From Euptelea pleiosperma (Eukaryota; Streptophyta; Magnoliopsida; Ranunculales; Eupteleaceae), in contig JASUTR010000245.1 of NCBI GenBank assembly GCA_035048495.1, positions 62,001 through 126,000 of the forward strand: DNA of 64,000 nucleotides. The letters run 5' to 3'. This document shows positions 38,706 through 52,365 of this stretch, one piece after another. Each line of letters begins with the position of its first letter. Position 1 is the first letter of the stretch. The notes under the pieces were generated by a model that saw only the letters and a program-made list of their open reading frames with translations, ran no database searches and was not told where the DNA came from. The translations under genes and the position numbers were made by a program.

Positions 38706-41700
38706 ATTGTTTCAACACATTTGAAGTGTTGGAACAAGATTAGGAGCAGTCGAAACAAGTTGGCTCCATCCGTGCGTCAATGTCATTAATTGGACTAAGT
38801 TTGTGTGTTACATTCAGAAGCCTATAACTTGTAACTTTTTTGCAATCGGACCTCGTAATTGGACACAAACTCTTCTATTACTATTGTTTCAACACATTTA
38901 AAGTGTTGGAACAAGATTCGGGACAGTCGAAACAAGTTAGCTCCATCCGTGCGTCAACGTCTCAAATTGGACTCAGTTTGTGTGTTACATTCAGAAGCCT
39001 ATAACTTGTGACTTTTTCGCAACCGGACCTCGTAATTGGACTCAAACTCTTCCATTACTATTGTTTCAACACATTTGAAGTGTTGGAACAAGATTCGGGG
39101 CAGTCGAAACAAGTTAGCTCCATCCGGGCGTCAATTTCTTTAATTGGACTCAGTTTGTGTGTTACATTCTGAAGCCTATAACTTGTGACTTTTTCGCAAC
39201 TGGACATCTTAATTAGACTCGAATTCTTCCATTACTATTGTTTCAACATATTTGAAGTGTTGGAACAAGATTCGGGGCAGTCGAAGCAACTTAGCTCCAT
39301 CCGTGCGTCAATGTGTTTAATTGGACTCAGTTTGTGTGTTACATTCCGAAGCCTATAACTTGTGACTTTTTCGCAACCGGACCTTACAATTGGACTCAAA
39401 CTCTTCCATTACTATTGTTTCAACACATTTGAATGTTGGAACAAGATTCGGGACAGTCGAAACATGTTAGCTCTATTCGTGCGTCAACGTCTCAAATTGG
39501 ATTCAGTTTGTGTGTTACATTCCGAAGCCTATAACTTGTGACTTTTTCGCAACCGGACCTCGTAATTGGACTCAAACTCTTCCATTACTATTGTTTCAAC
39601 ACATTTGAAGTGTTGGAACAAGATTCGGGGCAGTCGAAACAAGTTAGCTCCATCCGGGCGTCAATTTCTTTAATTGGACTCAGTTTGTGTGTTACATTCT
39701 GAAGCGTATAACTTGTGACTTTTTCGCAACCGGACATCGTATTTAGACTCGAATTCTTGCATTACTATTGTTTCAACATATTTGAAGTGTTGGAACAAGA
39801 TTCGGGGCAGTCGTAGCAAGTTAGCTCCATCCGTGCGTCAATGTGTTTAATTGGACTCAGTTTGTGTGTTACATTCTGAAGCCTATTACTTGTGACTTTT
39901 TCGCAACCGGACCTCATAATTGGACTCAAACTCTTCCATTACTATTGTTTCAACACATTTGAATGTTGGAACAAGATTCGGGATAGTCGAAACATGTTAG
40001 CTCCATTCGTGCGTCAACGTCTCAAATTGGATTCAGTTTGTGTGTTACATTCCGAATCCTATAACTTGTGACTTTTTCGCAACCGACCTCGTAATTGGAC
40101 TCAAACTCTTCCATTACTATTGTTTCAACACATTTGAATGTTGGAACAAGATTCGGGATAGTCGAAACATGTTAGCTCCATTCGTGCGTCAATGTCTCAA
40201 ATTGGATTCAGTTTGTGTGTTACATTCCGAAGCCTATAACTTGTGACTTTTTCGCAACCGGACCTCGTAATTGGACTCAAACCCTTCCATTACTATTTTT
40301 TCAACACATTTAAAATGTTGGAACAAGATTCGGGACAGTCGAAACAAGTTAGCTCCATCCGTGCGTCAACGTCTCAAATTGGACTCAGTTTGTGTGTTAC
40401 ATTCCGAAGCCTATAACTTGTGACTTTTTCGCACTCGAACCTCGTAATTGGACTCAAACTCTTCCATTACTATTGTTTCAACACATTTGCAGTGTTGGAA
40501 CAAGATTCGGGGCAGTCGAAACAAGTTAGCTCCATCCGTTCGTCAATGTGTTTAATTGGACTCAGTTTGTGTGTTACATTCCGAAGCCTATAACTTGTAA
40601 CTTTTTCACAACCGGACCTCATAATTGGACTCAAACTCTTCCATTACTATTGTTTCAACACATTTTAATGTTGGAACAAGATTCGGGATAGTCGAAACAT
40701 GTTAGCTCCATTCGTGCGTCAACGTCTCAAATTGGATTCAGTTTGTGTGTTACATTCCGAAGCCTATAACTTGTGACTTTTTCGCAACCGGACCTCGTAA
40801 TTGGACTCAAACACTTCCATTACTATTGTTTCAACACATTTGAAGTGTTGGAACAAGATTCGTGACAGTCGAAACAAGTTAGGTCCATCCGTGCGTCAAT
40901 GTCTCAAAATGGACTCAGTTTGTGTGTTACATTCCGAAGCGTATAAATTGTGACTTTGTCGCAACTGGACCTCATAATTTTACTCAAACTCTTCCATTAC
41001 TACTGTTTCAAAACATTTCAAGTGTTGGAACAAGATTCGGGACAGTCGAAACAAATTAGCTCCATCCGTGCGTCAACGTCACAAATTGGGCTCAGTTTGT
41101 CTGTTACATTCCGAAGCCTATAAATTGTGACTTTGTCGCAACCGGACCTCATAATTTTACTCAAACTCTTCCATTACTATTGTTTCAAAACATTTGAAGC
41201 GTTGGAACAAGATTCGGGTCAGTCGAAACAAATTAGCTCCATCCGTGCGTCAACGTCACAAATTGGGCTCAGTTTGTGAGATACATTCCGAAGCCTATAA
41301 CTTGTGACTTTTTCGCAACCGGACCTCGTAATTGGACTCAAACTCTTCCATTACTATTGTTTCAACACATTTAAAGTGTTGGAACAAGATTCGGGACAGT
41401 CGAAACAAGTTAGCTCCATCCGTGCGTCAACGTCTCAAATTGGACTCAGTTTGTGAGTTACATTCCGAAGCCTATAACTTGTGACTTTTTCGCAATCGGA
41501 CCTCGTAATTGGACTCAAACTCTTCCATTACTATTGTTTCAACACATTTAAAGTGTTGGAACAAGATTCGGGACAGTCGAAACAAGTTAGCTCCATCTGT
41601 GCGTCAATGTCTCAAATTGGACTCAGTTTGTGTGTTACATTCCGAAGCCTATAACTTGTGACTTTTTCGCAACCGGACCTCATAATTGGACTCAAACTCT

Positions 41701-41886
41701 TCCATTACTATTGTTTCAACACATTTGAAGTGTTGAAACAAGATTCGGGACAGTCGAAACATGTTAGCTCCATCCGTGCGTCAACGTCTCAAATTGGACT
41801 CAGTTTGTGTGTTACATTCAGAAGCCTATAAGTTGTGACTTTTTCGCAACCGGACCTCGTAATTGGACTCATACTCTTCCATTACT
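38706..41886. repeat. Type A 18-mer, complete copy
   Basis: 3181 bp, regular m1-m18, directly following another complete copy. One base is missing near 40084 (caaccgacctcg). This pair of adjacent complete units best shows the 18-monomer period. Confidence 0.87.
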
Positions 41887-44006
41887 ATTGTTTCAACACA
41901 TTTGAAGTGTTGGAACAAGATTAGGAGCAGTCGAAACAAGTTGGCTCCATCCGTGCGTCAATGTCATTAATTGGACTAAGTTTGTGTGTTACATTCAGAA
42001 GCCTATAACTTGTAACTTTTTTGCAATCGGACCTCGTAATTGGACACAAACTCTTCTATTACTATTGTTTCAACACATTTAAAGTGTTGGAACAAGATTC
42101 GGGACAGTCGAAACAAGTTAGCTCCATCCGTGCGTCAACGTCTCAAATTGGACTCAGTTTGTGTGTTACATTCAGAAGCCTATAACTTGTGACTTTTTCG
42201 CAACCGGACCTCGTAATTGGACTCAAACTCTTCCATTACTATTGTTTCAACACATTTGAAGTGTTGGAACAAGATTCGGGGCAGTCGAAACAAGTTAGCT
42301 CCATCCGGGCGTCAATTTCTTTAATTGGACTCAGTTTGTGTGTTACATTCTGAAGCCTATAACTTGTGACTTTTTCGCAACTGGACATCTTAATTAGACT
42401 CGAATTCTTCCATTACTATTGTTTCAACATATTTGAAGTGTTGGAACAAGATTCGGGGCAGTCGAAGCAACTTAGCTCCATCCGTGCGTCAATGTGTTTA
42501 ATTGGACTCAGTTTGTGTGTTACATTCCGAAGCCTATAACTTGTGACTTTTTCGCAACCGGACCTTACAATTGGACTCAAACTCTTCCATTACTATTGTT
42601 CCAACACATTTGAATGTTGGAACAAGATTCGGGACAGTCGAAACATGTTAGCTCTATTCGTGCGTCAACGTCTCAAATTAGATTCAGTTTGTGTGTTACA
42701 TTCCGAAGCCTATAACTTGTGACTTTTTCGCAACCGGACCTCGTAATTGGACTCAAACTCTTCCATTACTATTGTTTCAACACATTTGAAGTGTTGGAAC
42801 AAGATTCGGGGCAGTCGAAACAAGTTAGCTCCATCCGGGCGTCAATTTCTTTAATTGGACTCAGTTTGTGTGTTACATTCTGAAGCGTATAACTTGTGAC
42901 TTTTTCGCAACCGGACATCGTATTTAGACTCGAATTCTTGCATTACTATTGTTTCAACATATTTGAAGTGTTGGAACAAGATTCGGGGCAGTCGTAGCAA
43001 GTTAGCTCCATCCGTGCGTCAATGTGTTTAATTGGACTCAGTTTGTGTGTTACATTCTGAAGCCTATTACTTGTGACTTTTTCGCAACCGGACCTCATAA
43101 TTGGACTCAAACTCTTCCATTACTATTGTTTCAACACATTTGAATGTTGGAACAAGATTCGGGATAGTCGAAACATGTTAGCTCCATTCGTGCGTCAACG
43201 TCTCAAATTGGATTCAGTTTGTGTGTTACATTCCGAATCCTATAACTTGTGACTTTTTCGCAACCGGACCTCGTAATTGGACTCAAACTCTTCCATTACT
43301 ATTGTTTCAACACATTTGAATGTTGGAACAAGATTCGGGATAGTCGAAACATGTTAGCTCCATTCGTGCGTCAATGTCTCAAATTGGATTCAGTTTGTGT
43401 GTTACATTCCGAAGCCTATAACTTGTGACTTTTTCGCAACCAGACCTCGTAATTGGACTCAAACCCTTCCATTACTATTGTTTCAACACATTTAAAGTGT
43501 TGGAACAAGATTCGGGACAGTCGAAACAAGTTAGCTCCATCCGTGCGTCAACGTCTCAAATTGGACTCAGTTTGTGTGTTACATTCCGAAGCCTATAACT
43601 TGTGACTTTTTCGCACTCGAACCTCGTAATTGGACTCAAACTCTTCCATTACTATTGTTTCAACACATTTGCAGTGTTGGAACAAGATTCGGGGCAGTCG
43701 AAACAAGTTAGCTCCATCCGTTCGTCAATGTGTTTAATTGGACTCAGTTTGTGTGTTACATTCCGAAGCCTATAACTTGTAACTTTTTCACAACCGGACC
43801 TCATAATTGGACTCAAACTCTTCCATTACTATTGTTTCAACACATTTGAATGTTGGAACAAGATTCGGGAGAGTCGAAACATGTTAGCTCCATTCGTGCG
43901 TCAACGTCTCAAATTGGATTCAGTTTGTGTGTTACATTCCGAAGCCTATAACTTGTGACTTTTTCGCAACCGGACCTCGTAATTGGACTCATACTCTTCC
44001 ATTACT
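41887..44006. repeat. Truncated type A unit, m1-m12 (second copy)
   Basis: 2120 bp with the same twelve monomers and the same ttccaacac, ccagacctcg and gggagagtcg signature as 30929-33049. It lies about 10958 bp further on. Confidence 0.8.
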
Positions 44007-47000
44007 ATTGTTTCAACACATTTGAAGTGTTGGAACAAGATTAGGAGCAGTCGAAACAAGTTGGCTCCATCCGTGCGTCAATGTCATTAATTGGACTAAG
44101 TTTGTGTGTTACATTCAGAAGCCTATAACTTGTAACTTTTTTGCAATCGGACCTCGTAATTGGACACAAACTCTTCTATTACTATTGTTTCAACACATTT
44201 AAAGTGTTGGAACAAGATTCGGGACAGTCGAAACAAGTTAGCTCCATCCGTGCGTCAACGTCTCAAATTGGACTCAGTTTGTGTGTTACATTCAGAAGCC
44301 TATAACTTGTGACTTTTTCGCAACCGGACCTCGTAATTGGACTCAAACTCTTCCATTACTATTGTTTCAACACATTTGAAGTGTTGGAACAAGATTCGGG
44401 GCAGTCGAAACAAGTTAGCTCCATCCGGGCGTCAATTTCTTTAATTGGACTCAGTTTGTGTGTTACATTCTGAAGCCTATAACTTGTGACTTTTTCGCAA
44501 CTGGACATCTTAATTAGACTCGAATTCTTCCATTACTATTGTTTCAACATATTTGAAGTGTTGGAACAAGATTCGGGGCAGTCGAAGCAACTTAGCTCCA
44601 TCCGTGCGTCAATGTGTTTAATTGGACTCAGTTTGTGTGTTACATTCCGAAGCCTATAACTTGTGACTTTTTCGCAACCGGACCTTACAATTGGACTCAA
44701 ACTCTTCCATTACTATTGTTTCAACACATTTGAATGTTGGAACAAGATTCGGGACAGTCGAAACATGTTAGCTCTATTCGTGCGTCAACGTCTCAAATTG
44801 GATTCAGTTTGTGTGTTACATTCCGAAGCCTATAACTTGTGACTTTTTCGCAACCGGACCTCGTAATTGGACTCAAACTCTTCCATTACTATTGTTTCAA
44901 CACATTTGAAGTGTTGGAACAAGATTCGGGGCAGTCGAAACAAGTTAGCTCCATCCGGGCGTCAATTTCTTTAATTGGACTCAGTTTGTGTGTTACATTC
45001 TGAAGCGTATAACTTGTGACTTTTTCGCAACCGGACATCGTATTTAGACTCGAATTCTTGCATTACTATTGTTTCAACATATTTGAAGTGTTGGAACAAG
45101 ATTCGGGGCAGTCGTAGCAAGTTAGCTCCATCCGTGCGTCAATGTGTTTAATTGGACTCAGTTTGTGTGTTACATTCTGAAGCCTATTACTTGTGACTTT
45201 TTCGCAACCGGACCTCATAATTGGACTCAAACTCTTCCATTACTATTGTTTCAACACATTTGAATGTTGGAACAAGATTCGGGACAGTCGAAACATGTTA
45301 GCTCTATTCGTGCGTCAACGTCTCAAATTGGATTCAGTTTGTGTGTTACATTCCGAAGCCTATAACTTGTGACTTTTTCGCACTCGAACCTCGTAATTGG
45401 ACTCAAACTCTTCCATTACTATTGTTTCAACACATTTGCAGTGTTGGAACAAGATTCGGGGCAGTCGAAACAAGTTAGCTCAATCAGTTCGTCAATGTGT
45501 TTAATTGGACTCAGTTTGTGTGTTACATTCCGAAGCCTATAACTTGTAACTTTTTCACAACCGGACCTCATAATTGGACTCAAACTCTTCCATTACTATT
45601 GTTTCAACACATTTTAATGTTGGAACAAGATTCGGGATAGTCGAAACATGTTAGCTCCATTCGTGCGTCAACGTCTGAAATTGGATTCAGTTTGTGTGTT
45701 ACATTCCGAAGCCTATAACTTGTGACTTTTTCGCAACCGGACCTCGTAATTGGACTCAAACACTTCCATTACTATTGTTTCAACACATTTGAAGTGTTGG
45801 AACAAGATTCGTGACAGTGAAAACAAGTTAGGTCCATCCGTGCGTCAATGTCTCAAAATGGACTCAGTTTGTGTGTTACATTCCGAAGCCTATAAATTGT
45901 GACTTTGTCGCAACTGGACCTCATAATTTTACTCAAACTCTTCCATTACTATTGTTTCAAAATATTTCAAGTGTTGGAACAAGATTCGGGACAGTCGAAA
46001 CAAATTAGCTCCATCCGTGCGTCAACGTCACAAATTGGGCTCAGTTTGTCTGTTACATTCCGAAGCCTATAACTTGTGACTTTTTCGCAACCGGACCTCG
46101 TAATTGGACTCAAACCCTTCCATTACTATTTTTTCAACACATTTAAAATGTTGGAACAAGATTCGGGACAGTCGAAACAAGTTAGCTCCATCCGTGCGTC
46201 AACGTCTCAAATTGGACTCAGTTTGTGTGTTACATTCCGAAGCCTATAACTTGTGACTTTTTCGCACTCGAACCTCGTAATTGGACTCAAACTCTTCCAT
46301 TACTATTGTTTCAACACATTTGCAGTGTTGGAACAAGATTCGGGGCAGTCGAAACAAGTTAGCTCCATCCGTTCGTCAATGTGTTTAATTGGACTCAGTT
46401 TGTGTGTTACATTCCGAAGCCTATAACTTGTAACTTTTTCACAACCGGACCTCATAATTGGACTCAAACTCTTCCATTACTATTGTTTCAACACATTTTA
46501 ATGTTGGAACAAGATTCGGGATAGTCGAAACATGTTAGCTCCATTCGTGCGTCAACGTCTCAAATTGGATTCAGTTTGTGTGTTACATTCCGAAGCCTAT
46601 AACTTGTGACTTTTTCGCAACCGGACCTCGTAATTGGACTCAAACACTTCCATTACTATTGTTTCAACACATTTGAAGTGTTGGAACAAGATTCGTGACA
46701 GTCGAAACAAGTTAGGTCCATCCGTGCGTCAATGTCTCAAAATGGACTCAGTTTGTGTGTTACATTCCGAAGCGTATAAATTGTGACTTTGTCGCAACTG
46801 GACCTCATAATTTTACTCAAACTCTTCCATTACTACTGTTTCAAAACATTTCAAGTGTTGGAACAAGATTCGGGACAGTCGAAACAAATTAGCTCCATCC
46901 GTGCGTCAACGTCACAAATTGGGCTCAGTTTGTCTGTTACATTCCGAAGCCTATAAATTGTGACTTTGTCGCAACCGGACCTCATAATTTTACTCAAACT

Positions 47001-47719
47001 CTTCCATTACTATTGTTTCAAAACATTTGAAGCGTTGGAACAAGATTCGGGTCAGTCGAAACAAATTAGCTCCATCCGTGCGTCAACGTCACAAATTGGG
47101 CTCAGTTTGTGAGATACATTCCGAAGCCTATAACTTGTGACTTTTTCGCAACCGGACCTCGTAATTGGACTCAAACTCTTCCATTACTATTGTTTCAACA
47201 CATTTAAAGTGTTGGAACAAGATTCGGGACAGTCGAAACAAGTTAGCTCCATCCGTGCGTCAACGTCTCAAATTGGACTCAGTTTGTGAGTTACATTCCG
47301 AAGCCTATAACTTGTGACTTTTTCGCAATCGGACCTCGTAATTGGACTCAAACTCTTCCATTACTATTGTTTCAACACATTTAAAGTGTTGGAACAAGAT
47401 TCGGGACAGTCGAAACAAGTTAGCTCCATCTGTGCGTCAATGTCTCAAATTGGACTCAGTTTGTGTGTTACATTCCGAAGCCTATAACTTGTGACTTTTT
47501 CGCAACCGGACCTCATAATTGGACTCAAACTCTTCCATTACTATTGTTTCAACACATTTGAAGTGTTGAAACAAGATTCGGGACAGTCGAAACATGTTAG
47601 CTCCATCCGTGCGTCAACGTCTCAAATTGGACTCAGTTTGTGTGTTACATTCAGAAGCCTATAAGTTGTGACTTTTTCGCAACCGGACCTCGTAATTGGA
47701 CTCATACTCTTCCATTACT
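44007..47719. repeat. Rearranged type A unit, 21 monomers
   Basis: Order: m1-m7, the same m5/m10 chimera as at 34287, m11 (gctcaatcag near 45479), m12-m14, then m10 and m11-m18. It shares its first thirteen monomers with 33050-35346 and appears to be the fuller form from which the 14-mer lost m11-m17. Confidence 0.75.
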
Positions 47720-50700
47720 ATTTTTTCAACACATTTGAAGTGTTGGAACAAGATTAGGAGCAGTCGAAACAAGTTGGCTCCATCCGTGCGTCAATGTCAT
47801 TAATTGGACTAAGTTTGTGTGTTACATTCAGAAGCCTATAACTTGTAACTTTTTTGCAATCGGACCTCGTAATTGGACACAAACTCTTCTATTACTATTG
47901 TTTCAACACATTTAAAGTGTTGGAACAAGATTCGGGACAGTCGAAACAAGTTAGCTCCATCCGTGCGTCAACGTCTCAAATTGGACTCAGTTTGTGTGTT
48001 ACATTCAGAAGCCTATAACTTGTGACTTTTTCGCAACCGGACCTCGTAATTGGACTCAAACTCTTCCATTACTATTGTTTCAACACATTTGAAGTGTTGG
48101 AACAAGATTCGGGGCAGTCGAAACAAGTTAGCTCCATCCGGGCGTCAATTTCTTTAATTGGACTCAGTTTGTGTGTTACATTCTGAAGCCTATAACTTGT
48201 GACTTTTTCGCAACTGGACATCTTAATTAGACTCGAATTCTTCCATTACTATTGTTTCAACATATTTGAAGTGTTGGAACAAGATTCGGGGCAGTCGAAG
48301 CAACTTAGCTCCATCCGTGCGTCAATGTGTTTAAGTGGACTCAGTTTGTGTGTTACATTCCGAAGCCTATAACTTGTGACTTTTTCGCAACCGGACCTTA
48401 CAATTGGACTCAAACTCTTCCATTACTATTGTTCCAACACATTTGAATGTTGGAACAAGATTCGGGACAGTCGAAACATGTTAGCTCTATTCGTGCGTCA
48501 ACGTCTCAAATTGGATTCAGTTTGTGTGTTACATTCCGAAGCCTATAACTTGTGACTTTTTCGCAACCGGACCTCGTAATTGGACTCAAACTCTTCCATT
48601 ACTATTGTTTCAACACATTTGAAGTGTTGGAACAAGATTCGGGGCAGTCGAAACAAGTTAGCTCCATCCGGGCGTCAATTTCTTTAATTGGACTCAGTTT
48701 GTGTGTTACATTCTGAAGCGTATAACTTGTGACTTTTTCGCAACCGGACATCGTATTTAGACTCGAATTCTTGCATTACTATTGTTTCAACATATTTGAA
48801 GTGTTGGAACAAGATTCGGGGCAGTCGTAGCAAGTTAGCTCCATCCGTGCGTCAATGTGTTTAATTGGACTCAGTTTGTGTGTTACATTCTGAAGCCTAT
48901 TACTTGTGACTTTTTCGCAACCGGACCTCATAATTGGACTCAAACTCTTCCATTACTATTGTTTCAACACATTTGAATGTTGGAACAAGATTCGGGATAG
49001 TCGAAACATGTTAGCTCCATTCGTGCGTCAACGTCTCAAATTGGATTCAGTTTGTGTGTTACATTCCGAATCCTATAACTTGTGACTTTTTCGCAACCGG
49101 ACCTCGTAATTGGACTCAAACTCTTCCATTACTATTGTTTCAACACATTTGAATGTTGGAACAAGATTCGGGATAGTCGAAACATGTTAGCTCCATTCGT
49201 GCGTCAATGTCTCAAATTGGATTCAGTTTGTGTGTTACATTCCGAAGCCTATAACTTGTGACTTTTTCGCAACCGGACCTCGTAATTGGACTCAAACCCT
49301 TCCATTACTATTTTTTCAACACATTTAAAATGTTGGAACAAGATTCGGGACAGTCGAAACAAGTTAGCTCCATCCGTGCGTCAACGTCTCAAATTGGACT
49401 CAGTTTGTGTGTTACATTCCGAAGCCTATAACTTGTGACTTTTTCGCACTCGAACCTCGTAATTGGACTCAAACTCTTCCATTACTATTGTTTCAACACA
49501 TTTGCAGTGTTGGAACAAGATTCGGGGCAGTCGAAACAAGTTAGCTCCATCCGTTCGTCAATGTGTTTAATTGGACTCAGTTTGTGTGTTACATTCCGAA
49601 GCCTATAACTTGTAACTTTTTCACAACCGGACCTCATAATTGGACTCAAACTCTTCCATTACTATTGTTTCAACACATTTTAATGTTGGAACAAGATTCG
49701 GGATAGTCGAAACATGTTAGCTCCATTCGTGCGTCAACGTCTCAAATTGGATTCAGTTTGTGTGTTACATTCCGAAGCCTATAACTTGTGACTTTTTCGC
49801 AACCGGACCTCGTAATTGGACTCAAACACTTCCATTACTATTGTTTCAACACATTTGAAGTGTTGGAACAAGATTCGTGACAGTCGAAACAAGTTAGGTC
49901 CATCCGTGCGTCAATGTCTCAAAATGGACTCAGTTTGTGTGTTACATTCCGAAGCGTATAAATTGTGACTTTGTCGCAACTGGACCTCATAATTTTACTC
50001 AAACTCTTCCATTACTACTGTTTCAAAACATTTCAAGTGTTGGAACAAGATTCGGGACAGTCGAAACAAATTAGCTCCATCCGTGCGTCAACGTCACAAA
50101 TTGGGCTCAGTTTGTCTGTTACATTCCGAAGCCTATAAATTGTGACTTTGTCGCAACCGGACCTCATAATTTTACTCAAACTCTTCCATTACTATTGTTT
50201 CAAAACATTTGAAGCGTTGGAACAAGATTCGGGTCAGTCGAAACAAATTAGCTCCATCCGTGCGTCAACGTCACAAATTGGGCTCAGTTTGTGAGATACA
50301 TTCCGAAGCCTATAACTTGTGACTTTTTCGCAACCGGACCTCGTAATTGGACTCAAACTCTTCCATTACTATTGTTTCAACACATTTAAAGTGTTGGAAC
50401 AAGATTCGGGACAGTCGAAACAAGTTAGCTCCATCCGTGCGTCAACGTCTCAAATTGGACTCAGTTTGTGAGTTACATTCCGAAGCCTATAACTTGTGAC
50501 TTTTTCGCAATCGGACCTCGTAATTGGACTCAAACTCTTCCATTACTATTGTTTCAACACATTTAAAGTGTTGGAACAAGATTCGGGACAGTCGAAACAA
50601 GTTAGCTCCATCTGTGCGTCAATGTCTCAAATTGGACTCAGTTTGTGTGTTACATTCCGAAGCCTATAACTTGTGACTTTTTCGCAACCGGACCTCATAA

Positions 50701-50873
50701 TTGGACTCAAACTCTTCCATTACTATTGTTTCAACACATTTGAAGTGTTGAAACAAGATTCGGGACAGTCGAAACATGTTAGCTCCATCCGTGCGTCAAC
50801 GTCTCAAATTGGACTCAGTTTGTGTGTTACATTCAGAAGCCTATAAGTTGTGACTTTTTCGCAACCGGACCTC
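47720..50873. repeat. Type A 18-mer broken by the retrotransposon
   Basis: Regular m1-m18, but the last monomer (start 50725) stops after 149 bp at cgcaaccggacctc, where the LTR begins. The missing end should follow the far LTR outside the window. It has ttccaacac near 48432 in m5. Confidence 0.85.
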
Positions 50874-51137
50874 TGAAAGTAGGGTTTTTCCGTCGTTGAG
50901 AGAACGACCCTAATCTCAATACATTTGTAATTTCGATCTGAGATTTCCTGCAAAATTAAGCTATGCTTTGCATGGTGGAAGTATGTCGGATGTCGATCCG
51001 CACTCGGGGTTTAGTTAGCGCAAACAAGAACATAAAATAACGGAAGAATGTAAAAACATCATGGTTCATAAATGCTTCTAAAAATGAATGGTGGGATGAG
51101 AATGATGGAGAGGTCGGGATTTAAAACATGCTTTTGA

Positions 51138-51143
51138 TTTTAT
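51138..51143 (-). promoter_or_regulatory. Candidate polyadenylation signal
   Basis: AATAAA on the minus strand within the R/U5 part of the LTR, about 265 bp before its end. Position and sequence fit a signal ending R, but plant signals are loose and no other evidence is available. Confidence 0.35.
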
Positions 51144-52354
51144 TGATATCAAAGAACTATAATTCGCAAAAATCATATAATTCAAAAGAGAACACTAAAA
51201 CCAAGAATAATTGCATTAATTTAAACTGTCATTACATCAAAACAAAACTTACATAATTCAAACTAATCTAGAAAGAAGTAAAACTAGAGAGAGAGAAAGA
51301 GTTAAAATAGAGAAAATCTAGAGATTTTTAGGGCGAGAAACAAGAACTAAGAGAAGTCCTAGAGAGAGAAAGATAGACATAGATAGAGAAATTGAACGGA
51401 CCGAGGGATAAGGGAGGGAAACTGTATTTTGATCTTACCATGGTGGTTGCGGGTTTCCAGTGTTGTAGGCTCATACCGTGGAAGGTCATATTGAGTTTCC
51501 GGCCAAGAAATAAGATGTGCAGTCCGATCGTGGCAGTAGCTTGGAGAAGTAGATCATTGTGGTCTGGGCTATGGAAGGCGCACCAACAGGTGGTTGTTGC
51601 TCGCCGTTTGGGGATGAAGGAGGTGTTGCTGCTGGGGGACTTGCTGATGAAGATGGAGGAACGGTTTGGTGATGCGTTTATGGCAGCAACGCAAGGTTTA
51701 ACGGCCCGCAACTTGCAGGCCGTGGCAGCAGCAGGTGGAATGGAGATAGGTAGGGGCGGTTTCTCCTCCTTCTTCTTCTACTCTCTTTCTTATACGATGG
51801 GTGGAGGTGATAATCGGACCGACCGGAGTTGCAGGTCCGGCTACACGGTGGCTGAGATCGTGGAGATTCGTTGGGCAGCAAGGAAGAGCACCAAACTCGA
51901 TGTTGCAGGTGGGGTTGGTGATGAGAAACACCGTGAGTGCTTGCAAGGAGAAGGCAAACACAGGCAGTGTAGTGCCGTTGGATTTGAAGATCACCAGCAG
52001 GTGGTACCGGCGACTGTGGTGGGCGGTAATGGAAGGAGAAGGTGAACCAGTCCGGCGAGAACGGTGGTGGCTAGCGGGCGGCAAAAAGGAGAGGAAGATG
52101 ATGGTTTTTAGCTGGTCGAACCAGCAATGAAGGGCCAAGGAGATGATGACGGCTGGGGTTAGCAATGAGAAGTCGTTGGCCGGAGTTGCAGGCTGCAACT
52201 CCGGTGATAGAGATGAAGAAGATGAAGAAGATTGAGAAGAGAAAAATGGAGGAAAACGGTCTAAAACCGAGGGGAAGAAGGGGCAAACGAGTTGGGGGAG
52301 AGAATGGAGCAGATTTGAGGGGGATTAGGGTTCGAACGAACCCTTCTCCCTCAT

Positions 52355-52362
52355 CTTATAAA
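52355..52362 (-). promoter_or_regulatory. TATA-like box of the LTR promoter
   Basis: Minus strand TTTATAAG, following a 26-bp palindrome and an A-rich tract. A start about 30 bases downstream would fall near 52330. It is the best TATA-like match I saw in the LTR, and its place between the U3 repeats and a long U5 is sensible. This copy is in the 3' LTR; the functional 5' copy lies outside the window. Confidence 0.55.
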
Positions 52363-52365
52363 GCT

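Larger units (their letters stand above)
1..50873. repeat. Tandem satellite array, 176-177 bp monomers
   Basis: About 288 head-to-tail copies of one monomer, all in the same orientation, with no other sequence inserted. Phased on the phrase attgtttcaa, starts fall at 1, 178, 355, 532, 709, 886 and 1062, giving steps of 177 with a 176-bp class that has lost one base (tttgaagtgttgg becoming tttgaatgttgg). Nucleosome-sized monomers, high homogeneity and a young Athila insertion are the usual picture of a plant centromere or other heterochromatic satellite; the centromeric role is inference. I do not recognise the family. Short ORFs recur because 177 is a multiple of three; they are not genes. 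Subdomains are listed separately. Confidence 0.97.

Noticed and set aside
9705..41000. Recurring ORFs of 60-76 codons in the satellite on both strands, with similar products
   Set aside because: They are the satellite read in frame. A 177-bp monomer is a multiple of three, so a frame stays open until a variant stop or a 176-bp monomer. No start context, domain or independent conservation supports a protein.
1..50873. CRISPR array
   Set aside because: Repeats are contiguous 177-bp monomers without unique spacers, and the window is eukaryotic.
50880..50920. Telomere-like repeat from the ccctaa in the LTR start
   Set aside because: A single occurrence, not tandem.
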